A DNA stretch of 64,000 bases from Mesorhizobium sp. L-2-11 (GTDB taxonomy: Bacteria; Pseudomonadota; Alphaproteobacteria; Rhizobiales; Rhizobiaceae), in the NCBI RefSeq assembly GCF_016756595.1, contig NZ_AP023257.1, positions 4,046,001 to 4,110,000 of the forward strand, read 5' to 3'. A program made the position numbers and the translations under genes. Every line of letters begins with the position of its first letter. Position 1 is the first letter of the stretch. Below, in pieces: positions 35,922-45,414 of the stretch. A model generated the notes under the pieces. It was not told the origin of the DNA. It saw only the letters and a list, made by a program, of their open reading frames with translations, and did no database searches.

Positions 35922-36395
35922 ATGCCGCTCGACAGGATTGATATCGCCATCCTCGAAACGTTGCAACGGGATGGGCGGATACCCAACGCGGCGCTTGCCG
36001 AGAAGGTCGGCCTGTCGCAGTCGGCCTGCTCGCGGCGGCTCGACAATCTGGAGAAATCCGGAACCATCCGCGGCTACCACGCCCGGCTTTCCAACGCCGC
36101 TCTTGGCCACCAGATGACGGCGATCGTCCATATATCGCTATCGGGGCAATTCGAGAAGACACTGTCGGATTTCGAGGCGGCGATAAAGCGCTGCCCGAAT
36201 GTGTTGTCCTGCCACCTGATGTCGGGCGAATACGATTATATCCTGCGCATCGCGGCGAAGGACCTCGTCGACTATGAGCGCATCCACAAGGAATGGCTGT
36301 CGGCGATGCCGCATGTGACGAAGATCAACTCGTCGTTTGCCTTGCGCGAGATCGTCGACCGGACGGCGGTCGGGATGAAGCCCGAACTGGCCTAG
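35922..36395 (+). CDS. Lrp/AsnC family transcriptional regulator, likely of ald
   Basis: The 157-residue product has an N-terminal winged helix-turn-helix ('ILETLQRDGRIPNAALAEKVGLSQSACSRRLDNLEKSG') and a C-terminal RAM/ligand domain ('HISLSGQFEKTLSDFEAAIKRCPNVLSCHLMSGEYDYILRI'). The divergence from ald makes it the probable activator of alanine catabolism (AldR or BkdR-like); this is context inference. The start at 35922 has GGAATCCCGAAAA before it. Its stop TAG (36393-36395) overlaps the antiparallel stop of the next gene: both use the palindrome CTAG. Confidence 0.92.
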   Translation: MPLDRIDIAILETLQRDGRIPNAALAEKVGLSQSACSRRLDNLEKSGTIRGYHARLSNAALGHQMTAIVHISLSGQFEKTLSDFEAAIKRCPNVLSCHLMSGEYDYILRIAAKDLVDYERIHKEWLSAMPHVTKINSSFALREIVDRTAVGMKPELA

Positions 36396-37051
36396 GCTCT
36401 GAAAGCCTCCGTTACCACCCGGTCCATCGGGATATCATGTGGCTGCGGATAGATGGTGGCGATGCGCTGCAGTTCGTAGCCGACACCGATGACCAGCGGC
36501 TTGAACGGCATCGCCGCCAGCGTGCGGTCGAAGAAGCCGCCGCCATAGCCGAGCCGATACTGTCTCGGATCGATGCCGACGACAGGCGAAATGACGATGT
36601 CGGGCAGCACCGGATCGCCTCCAGCCGGGATCGGGATGTTCCAGACGCCCTTCTCAAGCCGGTCGCCCGGAGCATAGGCGCGAAAGATGAGCGGGCGGGC
36701 TTTTTCGACGACAACGGGCAGCGCGGTACGGCCGCCGCGCTCATAGACGGAAGCCATCCAGGCCCGCAAATCCGGCTCGCCGCGGAACGGCCAGTAGAGG
36801 CTGACCATGCGGCCGGCAAAGTCGCCGATCACCGCGTCGAGGCTTTCGCCGATGCGCTGCGACATTGCCGTCCGCACGTCAGCCGAGACAGTGAGGCGCG
36901 CCGCAATCAGCCGCTCGCGCTCGGCCTTGCGCCATCGTTTCACGTCGTTCCAATCGGCTAGCGGCGCCCGGAATTCCGGGTCGAACTCGTGCAGGAAGCA
37001 AGGCGGCGAGGAATATTGCCCCGGACCGTCGGCGTCATGATCACTAGCCAA
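36392..37051 (-). CDS. 5-formyltetrahydrofolate cyclo-ligase
   Basis: The enzyme converts 5-formyl-THF to 5,10-methenyl-THF using ATP. The 219-residue frame starts with TTG at 37051; AGGAG six bases upstream supports it, and there is no in-frame ATG nearby. The N-terminal 'PPCFLHEFDPEF' segment is typical of the rhizobial branch. Family motifs are 'KAERERLIAAR', 'VSLYWPFRGEPD', and 'GIDPRQYRLGYGGGFFDR', the ATP/folate loop. In many proteobacteria this gene is next to 6S RNA; I could not identify 6S RNA in 37052-37227. Confidence 0.93.
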   Translation of the reverse strand: MASDHDADGPGQYSSPPCFLHEFDPEFRAPLADWNDVKRWRKAERERLIAARLTVSADVRTAMSQRIGESLDAVIGDFAGRMVSLYWPFRGEPDLRAWMASVYERGGRTALPVVVEKARPLIFRAYAPGDRLEKGVWNIPIPAGGDPVLPDIVISPVVGIDPRQYRLGYGGGFFDRTLAAMPFKPLVIGVGYELQRIATIYPQPHDIPMDRVVTEAFRA

Positions 37052-37227
37052 CTTTCACTCCTGTCGTCTGTTTCGATGAAATTATATCCGGCGGCCCGAT
37101 GGGGGCGAGTACAACAGCGACATCTCTTGGCGGGCAGTCGGCAGATCATGGAAAGATTTTCGGGGAGGGCGCTGATCAACAGCGGAATCGCTATGGTTGC
37201 AGCCACTGGGATGCAGTAGTTTTAGCC

Positions 37228-37362
37228 ATGCGTTATGTCATCGTCATCTGCGCCGTCACGTTCTTCCTGATCTGGGACGGACTCTACAATCAGGGCAGCT
37301 ATCTCGACACCACGGTCAGGGAGATAACGCGCATCGTGCGCTACATCACCAGTATGATGTAG
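37228..37362 (+). CDS. 44-residue single-span membrane protein
   Basis: ATG at 37228 opens a 44-codon frame: MRYVIVICAVTFFLIWDGLY provides one transmembrane helix, followed by 'YLDTTVREITRIVRYIT', an amphipathic stretch. Conserved small proteins with the pattern 'FFLxWDxLYNxGxYxDxTVR' occur widely in rhizobia (from memory), so I consider it real. Function unknown. It stands alone between the cyclo-ligase gene (opposite strand) and the Dabb protein gene. Confidence 0.7.
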   Translation: MRYVIVICAVTFFLIWDGLYNQGSYLDTTVREITRIVRYITSMM

Positions 37363-37425
37363 TTTCCTCTCCCCACCCAACGCGTCCGTCGCCGCGACAT
37401 CATTGCCGGTTGACGCGCCAGTGTT

Positions 37426-37460
37426 GCCCACACAAAACACGGTCGCCCACACAAAACACG
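37426..37460. repeat. Two 16-base direct repeats upstream of the Dabb gene
   Basis: GCCCACACAAAACACG occurs exactly at 37426-37441 and 37445-37460, a period of 19 bases (nearly two helical turns), ending 27 bases before the start codon at 37488. A pair of identical sites on one helix face could be an operator; alternatively a recent duplication. Confidence 0.65.
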
Positions 37461-37487
37461 TTTGCACATCGGTCGAGGAGGCTGGGG

Positions 37488-37778
37488 TTGATCCGGCATA
37501 TCGTTTTCTTCAGCGCACGGCACAAAGAGGACGTCGAGGCCGTACGGATGGGCTTGCTGGCGCTGGGCAACATCCCCCATTCCCGTCGGTTCGAGGTGAC
37601 GCTCAACAGCAAGGTCGACCCGCTTTCGGACGAGATCGACGTGGTCGTTTATGCCGAGTTCGAGGATGACGCCGCTCTGGCCGCCTACAAGGCGCATCCG
37701 CTCTATGCCGAGACGACCAGCCAGGTCAAACCGCTGCGCGAATTGCGCTATTCGGCGGACATTGTGGCTGCGACTTGA
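37488..37778 (+). CDS. Dabb (stress-responsive alpha-beta barrel) domain protein
   Basis: The 96-residue product starts with TTG at 37488, supported by GAGGAGG ending six bases upstream. 'IRHIVFFSARH', 'SRRFEVTLNSKVDPLSDEIDVVVYAEFEDDAALAAYKAHPLYAET' are Dabb-family features: a small dimeric ferredoxin-like fold. Some relatives are cyclases or stress proteins, but no function can be fixed here. Upstream lies the pair of direct repeats. An upstream in-frame extension to 37197 lacks coding support. Confidence 0.85.
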   Translation: MIRHIVFFSARHKEDVEAVRMGLLALGNIPHSRRFEVTLNSKVDPLSDEIDVVVYAEFEDDAALAAYKAHPLYAETTSQVKPLRELRYSADIVAAT

Positions 37779-37966
37779 AGTGAAACTGACCGAAGCAGCA
37801 GCGCACCCGTCTGCGGCGGTTGGTTCGGTCGGATCGGCGCCCGGCCGCTTTGGCGCGTCAGCATGGCCAAGAACAGCCATCGCGACGACCGCTGCCGCCA
37901 TGAAATCCCTGCGCGTCAGGCGAGGGCTCTTGAACCGACTTCCGGAATGATGCACACCGCGCCGGC

Positions 37967-38890
37967 ATGATCGAGACGATGCCAGCACGCCCTCATGCGC
38001 CCGGCGCTTATCCGCCCGGCGCATATTCGCTTGACCATCTTGTGCTGCCGACCGCGAGCCTCGACGTGGCGCGGGCGCGGCTGGTTTCGCTTGGCTTTGT
38101 CGTGGCGCCGAACGGCATCCATCCTTTCGGCACGGAAAACTGCTGCGTCTTCTTTGAAGACGGCTCGTATCTCGAGCCGCTGGCAGTGGGCAATGTGCAA
38201 GCGGCGGCGAAAGCGATTGCCGACGGCAACGTCTTCGTCGCGCGCAATCGTGCCTATCGCGACTGCTGCGGCAATGAGGGATTTTCCGCTCTTGTCCTGG
38301 GCACCCAAAATGCCGATGCCGACCACGCACGCTATGTCGAAGCCGGCCTGTCGGCTGGAGACATGCTGAGCTTTTCGCGCGCCTTCACCGACGCGGCGGG
38401 AAACAGCGACACGGCATCATTCAAACTGGCCTTCGCTTCCGGCACCGGGATGACTGACGCTTTCCTGTTTGCCTGCGAGCGGATCAATGCGCCGAAAGTG
38501 GACCGCGGCGCGTTGCAGGTTCACGCCAATGGCGCAACCGGCATTATCGAAGTCGTGGCGGTCAGCACCGAGCCATCAAAACAGCGTCGATTGATTTCGA
38601 TCGCGACGCGCAGTCCGGCGACCGGGCAGGGGAGCAGCACTGCGTTTGACCTGCCGAACGCAACCTTGACCCTGCTTGACCCCTTCGCTTTCGAAACGCG
38701 CTTCGGCATGCCTGCCGGCGCGCCATCGGAGCTCCGCTTCGCGGGAATCGTCTTTTCGGTTCGTTCGGTCGACGCGGTCGCCAGGCTGCTTGCAGCAAGT
38801 TCCGTCGAATATGACATACGCGCCGATGATATTGTCGTGCGGCCGGCATCCGGGCAGGGTGCGGCCTTCGTTTTCCAGGAGAAAGCATGA
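37967..38890 (+). CDS. VOC superfamily (glyoxalase-like) protein
   Basis: The 307-residue product has 'YSLDHLVLPTASLDVARARLVSLGFVVAPNGIHPFGTENCCVFFEDGSYLEPL', the start of a glyoxalase-like domain 3, and a second VOC module from about residue 170, ending 'VEYDIRADDIVVRPASGQGAAFVFQEKA'. VOC proteins bind a divalent metal and include dioxygenases and lyases; metal ligands here could be His25-, Glu- and His-type but are not certain. The ATG lies at 37967, an alternative at 37979. It overlaps kdsA by 4 bases (ATGA), so the two are translationally coupled. Confidence 0.82.
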   Translation: MIETMPARPHAPGAYPPGAYSLDHLVLPTASLDVARARLVSLGFVVAPNGIHPFGTENCCVFFEDGSYLEPLAVGNVQAAAKAIADGNVFVARNRAYRDCCGNEGFSALVLGTQNADADHARYVEAGLSAGDMLSFSRAFTDAAGNSDTASFKLAFASGTGMTDAFLFACERINAPKVDRGALQVHANGATGIIEVVAVSTEPSKQRRLISIATRSPATGQGSSTAFDLPNATLTLLDPFAFETRFGMPAGAPSELRFAGIVFSVRSVDAVARLLAASSVEYDIRADDIVVRPASGQGAAFVFQEKA

Positions 38891-39717
38891 GCAAGCCCAA
38901 TTCGTCCGTAACCGTCGGCAATGTCGTCTTCGGCAACACCGAGCCGCTGTCGCTGATTGCCGGCCCGTGCCAGCTAGAATCGCGCCAGCACGCCTTCGAC
39001 ATGGCTGGCGCGCTGAAGGAACTGACTGAGAAGCTCGGGCTGGGCCTCGTCTACAAGACCAGTTACGACAAGGCCAACCGCACCTCGCTTGGCGGCACGC
39101 GCGGCGCCGGGCTCGATGCGGCGCTGCCCGTCTTCGACGATCTGCGCACGGCGTTTTCGCTTCCGATCCTGACCGATATCCACACCGAGGAACAGTGCGC
39201 GCTGGTGGCGCCGCATGTCGATATCCTGCAGATTCCGGCTTTCCTCAGCCGCCAGACCGATCTGCTGATCGCGGCGGCAAGAACCGGCAAGGTCGTCAAT
39301 GTCAAGAAGGGCCAGTTCCTCGCACCGTGGGACATGAAGAACGTCGTCGCCAAGGTCACCGGTTCCGGCAACGCCAATGTGCTGGTCACCGAGCGCGGCG
39401 CGTCCTTCGGCTACAACACGCTGGTGTCCGATATGCGCGCCCTGCCGATCATGGCCGAGATCGGCGCGCCGGTGATCTTCGACGCCACGCATTCGGTGCA
39501 GCAGCCGGGCGGGCAGGGCGGATCGTCAGGTGGCGATCGGCGCTTCGTCGAGACGTTGGCGCGCGCGGCAGTTGCGGTCGGTGTCGCCGGCGTGTTCATC
39601 GAGACGCATCAGGATCCCGACAACGCACCCTCGGACGGTCCCAACATGGTGCCGCTGAAGGATCTTCCGGCATTGCTCGAAAGGCTGATGGCATTCGATC
39701 GCGTCGCCAAGGGTTGA
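38887..39717 (+). CDS. kdsA: 2-dehydro-3-deoxyphosphooctonate aldolase (KDO-8-P synthase)
   Basis: KdsA condenses PEP with arabinose-5-phosphate to KDO-8-P for lipopolysaccharide core. The 276-residue product shows 'LIAGPCQLESRQHAFDMA', 'YKTSYDKANRTSLGGTRG', 'PILTDIHTEEQC', 'LQIPAFLSRQTDLLIAAARTG', 'VNVKKGQFLAPWDM', 'TERGASFGYNTLV', 'FDATHSVQQPGG' and 'IETHQDPDNAPSDGPNM'. The ATG overlaps the upstream VOC gene stop. It is on the path to enolase further down, as in other rhizobia, although four small genes intervene. Confidence 0.97.
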   Translation: MSKPNSSVTVGNVVFGNTEPLSLIAGPCQLESRQHAFDMAGALKELTEKLGLGLVYKTSYDKANRTSLGGTRGAGLDAALPVFDDLRTAFSLPILTDIHTEEQCALVAPHVDILQIPAFLSRQTDLLIAAARTGKVVNVKKGQFLAPWDMKNVVAKVTGSGNANVLVTERGASFGYNTLVSDMRALPIMAEIGAPVIFDATHSVQQPGGQGGSSGGDRRFVETLARAAVAVGVAGVFIETHQDPDNAPSDGPNMVPLKDLPALLERLMAFDRVAKG

Positions 39718-39817
39718 ACATGTCCGGGGCCAGGCCCCAAGGCCCCCTGAACTTGTGGTCAACAGCTGCCGGTTGTACGCTGCCCGGGCAACAGAGTACC
39801 TTGGCAGGGAGGAAGCC

Positions 39818-40021
39818 ATGTCCGTCGCCCGCGTCACCGAAATCACATCATCGTCGAACAAGAGCTTTCAGGACGCCATCGAACTGGGAATTGCGCGCGC
39901 CGTAAAGACCTTGAAGAACGTCGAAGGCGCTTGGATCCAGGATCAGAAAGTCGTTGTCGAGAACGGCAAGATCTCCGACTACCGCGTCAACATGAAGGTC
40001 ACTTTCATCCTCGCGGACTGA
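39818..40021 (+). CDS. Dodecin family protein
   Basis: Dodecins are 12-mer flavin- or CoA-binding storage and buffer proteins. The 67-residue product (MSVARVTEITSSSNKSFQDAI) starts at 39818 after GGCAGGGAGGA, an excellent ribosome site. 'SSSNKSFQDAIELGIARAVKTLKN' and 'GAWIQDQKVVVENGKISDYRVNMKVTFIL' are typical; the Trp in 'AWI' stacks on flavin. The longer frame from 39755 is spurious. It stands alone downstream of kdsA. Confidence 0.92.
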   Translation: MSVARVTEITSSSNKSFQDAIELGIARAVKTLKNVEGAWIQDQKVVVENGKISDYRVNMKVTFILAD

Positions 40022-40086
40022 TCGAGACCAGAGCACAACCAGGTGGGACCACTTGGTGTCGCAGAAATGCGGCAAGAACGAATAGA

Positions 40087-40149
40087 TAGAGCGGGATGCC
40101 CAGTTCAATTTGAACACATCCCACCTCAAATTGAACGCATGCCGCTCTA
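40087..40149. repeat. Nested palindrome between dodecin and PRC-barrel genes
   Basis: TAGAGCGG (40087-40094) pairs with CCGCTCTA (40142-40149); inside, GTTCAATTTG (40103-40112) pairs perfectly with CAAATTGAAC (40127-40136). It is another rhizobial-type intergenic mosaic element, different from the composite family. Confidence 0.7.
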
Positions 40150-40224
40150 GCGTCGAAAAGTCTGGAACCTTCATCCGCGCCTCTCATTGTCAAGCATAAC
40201 GCCAACGATAACGAGGAGCACATC

Positions 40225-40590
40225 ATGACAACCCAGACAGGACACACTGAAGCTATCGCTGCCTCGCGGGTCATCGGCACATCCGTCTACAACACGGAAG
40301 GCACGCATATCGGCGATATCGAGGACGTCATGCTCGACAAATTGTCGAATGGCATCATGTTTGCCGTGATCGGCTTTGGCGGCTTTCTCGGCATCGGCGA
40401 GAAGTACCACGCCATTCCGTGGGCGAGCCTCGACTATGACGAGGACAAGGGTGGCTACGTCGTGCCGTTCACCAAGGAGCAACTGAAGGCAGCTCCCGCC
40501 TATTCGATCAACGAATTGACCGGCGCCGACGGCGAGGCCGCGCGGGATGCTTCATACAGTTACTACAAGGTCGAGCCTTACTGGCATTGA
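40225..40590 (+). CDS. PRC-barrel domain protein
   Basis: The 121-residue product has a PRC-barrel: 'SRVIGTSVYNTEGTHIGDIEDVMLDK', 'AVIGFGGFLGIGEKYHAIPWASLDYDEDKGGYVVPFT'. Such small soluble proteins are common in rhizobia and are often stress induced; a function is not established. The start at 40225 follows ACGAGGAGCAC. A strong bidirectional terminator follows, shared with the tiny lipoprotein gene on the other strand. Confidence 0.9.
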   Translation: MTTQTGHTEAIAASRVIGTSVYNTEGTHIGDIEDVMLDKLSNGIMFAVIGFGGFLGIGEKYHAIPWASLDYDEDKGGYVVPFTKEQLKAAPAYSINELTGADGEAARDASYSYYKVEPYWH

Positions 40591-40610
40591 TCTTGCTCAA
40601 CCGGAATCAA

Positions 40611-40640
40611 AAAGGCCCCCGGGTTGAACCGGGGGCCTTT
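40611..40640. terminator. Bidirectional terminator
   Basis: AAAGGCCCCCGG (40611-40622) pairs with CCGGGGGCCTTT (40629-40640) with A- and T-flanks. It lies between the convergent PRC-barrel and small lipoprotein genes. Confidence 0.93.
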
Positions 40641-40652
40641 TCTGCGGGATAT

Positions 40653-40772
40653 CTACTCCGCTGCAAGGGTCGACAACTCTACCGCGCCCTGTTGAGGCTG
40701 CTGAGTGTCACACGACGTCAAAAACGCCGCTGCGATCAGGAACAAACTCACAATACCGCTCAACTGAGACAT
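40653..40772 (-). CDS. 39-residue putative lipoprotein
   Basis: ATG at 40772 is preceded by CAGGAGGAG seven bases away, one of the best ribosome sites in the window. The product MSQLSGIVSLFLIAAAFLTS has a signal sequence ending in the lipobox L-T-S-C, giving a lipid-modified Cys22 followed by only 18 residues (DTQQPQQGAVELSTLAAE). It resembles entericidin-size envelope lipoproteins in architecture, not in sequence. A bidirectional terminator follows its stop. Function unknown. Confidence 0.7.
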   Translation of the reverse strand: MSQLSGIVSLFLIAAAFLTSCDTQQPQQGAVELSTLAAE

Positions 40773-40895
40773 GGCGAAACTCCTCCTGTTTCGCCCCGCG
40801 CAGCTGTGAGCATAACCAGAAAGCCGCACGCCGCCAAGACCTGTGACAGAGATGACTTTTGATGACAGAAGTTTGTCTGTCGTGAACCGGCATGA

Positions 40896-42269
<1,374 letters not shown>

Positions 42270-42292
42270 CCCCACAGAAATATCCGGAAACG

Positions 42293-42319
42293 AAGGGCGG
42301 GACATTCTCGCCCTTTTTT
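42293..42319 (+). terminator. Intrinsic terminator after eno
   Basis: AAGGGCG (42293-42299) pairs with CGCCCTT (42309-42315), followed by T at 42314-42319. Confidence 0.85.
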
Positions 42320-42452
42320 GTTTCAGCACCGCCAGATCAGGTCGTCCGTAACCGTCCATTAAGCACAATCGGGCGAGAAAGGGCGAGGTCGCGGAGTGTT
42401 AGAGCGCCCCTTTGCGCGTCCAAGCGGGCACGCGGCGCTAGGGATTTGGATC

Positions 42453-42776
42453 ATGTGGACACGTCAGCACAAGCAGCGAAATACCGGTCGGCTGATCATT
42501 CCCTCGCTCTGCGTGGCGTTCCTCGCCTATTTCGGCTTTCACGCCTATCACGGCGAATTCGGCATCTATTCCAAATACCGGTTGAAAGCCGAAGCCGTCG
42601 ACCTGCAAGGTAAGCTCGATGCCGTCAAGGCGCGCCGGCTCGATCTGCAGCGGCGTGTTCAGCTGATGCATCAGGGCACGCTGGAGAAGGACATGCTCGA
42701 CGAGCAGGCGCGCAAGGCGCTCAATGTGTCCCACGCCGACGAAATCACCATCATGCTACCGGCCACGGCAAGATAA
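42453..42776 (+). CDS. FtsB/DivIC-type septum formation initiator
   Basis: The 107-residue product is a bitopic protein: a basic N-terminus (MWTRQHKQRNTGRL), one TM segment (about 16-34, 'IIPSLCVAFLAYFGFHAYHG'), then a coiled coil 'AEAVDLQGKLDAVKARRLDLQRRVQLM' and 'LEKDMLDEQARKALNVSHADEI'. This is the FtsB layout; FtsB acts with FtsQ and FtsL at the division site. Its place between eno and pdhA is the alphaproteobacterial norm. Start 42453 has GGGATTTGGATC upstream, a weak ribosome site. Confidence 0.9.
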   Translation: MWTRQHKQRNTGRLIIPSLCVAFLAYFGFHAYHGEFGIYSKYRLKAEAVDLQGKLDAVKARRLDLQRRVQLMHQGTLEKDMLDEQARKALNVSHADEITIMLPATAR

Positions 42777-42948
42777 CCAAATTCAAGTTAATCGCCGATA
42801 TTTTCAACGATTTTAATCGCTTAGACGCATGTCAGCCATGCATTTTTCAGCATGGCGAAACGCTTTCCCGCGTGTTAGCCTTTGCCAAATCGGTGGGGAG
42901 AACTGATCTCCCTCAGTGTCCGCAAGAGACGCCAACAGGGAGTGATGC

Positions 42949-43995
42949 ATGGCCACCGCCGCCAGAAAAGCGCCTGCCAAAACCAAACCCAAATCCGACG
43001 GCAAATCGACAGGGCTTTCAGCCCCCAAACCTGTCGATTTCACCAAGGACGAGGAGCTTGACGCCTACCGGCGCATGCTGCTTATCCGCCGCTTCGAGGA
43101 AAAGGCCGGCCAGCTCTACGGCATGGGCTTCATCGGCGGCTTCTGCCATCTCTATATCGGCCAGGAAGCAGTTGTCACCGGCATGAAGATGGCGCTGATC
43201 GACGGCGACCAGATGATCACCGCCTACCGCGATCATGGTCACATGCTGGCGATGGAACTGTCGCCGCGCGGCGTCATGGCCGAATTGACCGGGCGCCGCG
43301 GCGGCTTGTCCAGGGGCAAGGGCGGCTCCATGCACATGTTCTCCAAGGAGAAGCATTTTTACGGCGGCCACGGCATTGTCGGCGCGCAGGTTTCGCTCGG
43401 CACCGGCCTCGCCTTCGCCAATCGCTATCGTGGCAACAACAATGTGACACTGACCTATTTTGGCGACGGCGCCGCCAATCAGGGCCAGGTCTATGAGAGC
43501 TTCAACATGGCCTCGCTGTGGAAGCTGCCGGTGATCTACATCATCGAGAACAACCGCTACGCCATGGGCACGTCGGTAACGCGTTCGTCGGCCGAGACGG
43601 ATTTTTCGCAGCGCGGCGCCTCCTTCAGGATTCCCGGCATCCAGGTCGATGGCATGGACGTTCGTGCAGTCAAGGCAGCCGGCGATCTCGCCACCGAATG
43701 GTGCCGTGACGGCAAGGGGCCGCTGATTCTCGAAATGCAGACCTACCGCTACCGCGGCCATTCGATGTCCGATCCGGCCAAATACCGCTCAAAGGAAGAA
43801 GTGCAGAAGATGCGCTCCGAGCGCGACCCGATCGAGCAGGTCAAGGCGCGCCTGCTCGACAAGAAGTGGGCTGATGAGGACGAGCTCAAGGCCGTCGACA
43901 AGGAGGTCCGCGACATTGTCGCCGACGCCGCCGAATTTGCCCAGAACGACGCAGAGCCGGATCCGTCCGAGCTCTGGACTGATATCGTACTGTAA
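42949..43995 (+). CDS. pdhA: Pyruvate dehydrogenase E1 alpha subunit
   Basis: E1 (alpha2beta2) decarboxylates pyruvate with thiamine diphosphate and reductively acetylates lipoyl groups. The 348-residue alpha subunit has a Lys/Pro-rich N-terminal 30 residues, then 'MLLIRRFEEKAGQLYGMGFIGGFCHLYIGQEAV', 'GGKGGSMHMFSKEKHFYGGHGIVGAQ', the ThDP motif starting GDGAANQG and ending NN, and the phosphorylation-loop-like 'YRYRGHSMSDPAKYRSKEE'. Ribosome site AGGGAG upstream. It begins pdhA-pdhB-pdhC-(small ORF)-SGNH-lpdA. Confidence 0.97.
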   Translation: MATAARKAPAKTKPKSDGKSTGLSAPKPVDFTKDEELDAYRRMLLIRRFEEKAGQLYGMGFIGGFCHLYIGQEAVVTGMKMALIDGDQMITAYRDHGHMLAMELSPRGVMAELTGRRGGLSRGKGGSMHMFSKEKHFYGGHGIVGAQVSLGTGLAFANRYRGNNNVTLTYFGDGAANQGQVYESFNMASLWKLPVIYIIENNRYAMGTSVTRSSAETDFSQRGASFRIPGIQVDGMDVRAVKAAGDLATEWCRDGKGPLILEMQTYRYRGHSMSDPAKYRSKEEVQKMRSERDPIEQVKARLLDKKWADEDELKAVDKEVRDIVADAAEFAQNDAEPDPSELWTDIVL

Positions 43996-44010
43996 CGAGA
44001 GGGCAAGGCC

Positions 44011-45396
<1,386 letters not shown>

Positions 45397-45414
45397 GCAG
45401 GGCGGGAGGACAAA

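Noticed and set aside
37052..37227. Possible 6S RNA next to the 5-formyl-THF cyclo-ligase gene
   Set aside because: The neighbourhood is suggestive, but I could not draw the long hairpin with a central bubble. A covariance-model search would decide.
37800..37955. Minus-strand frame with a Tat-like sequence (TRRDFMAAAVVAMAVLG) from a GTG at 37955
   Set aside because: The frame continues only as the antisense of the well-supported Dabb gene, there is no ribosome site, and the rest has no protein character. A decayed gene start is possible but cannot be shown.
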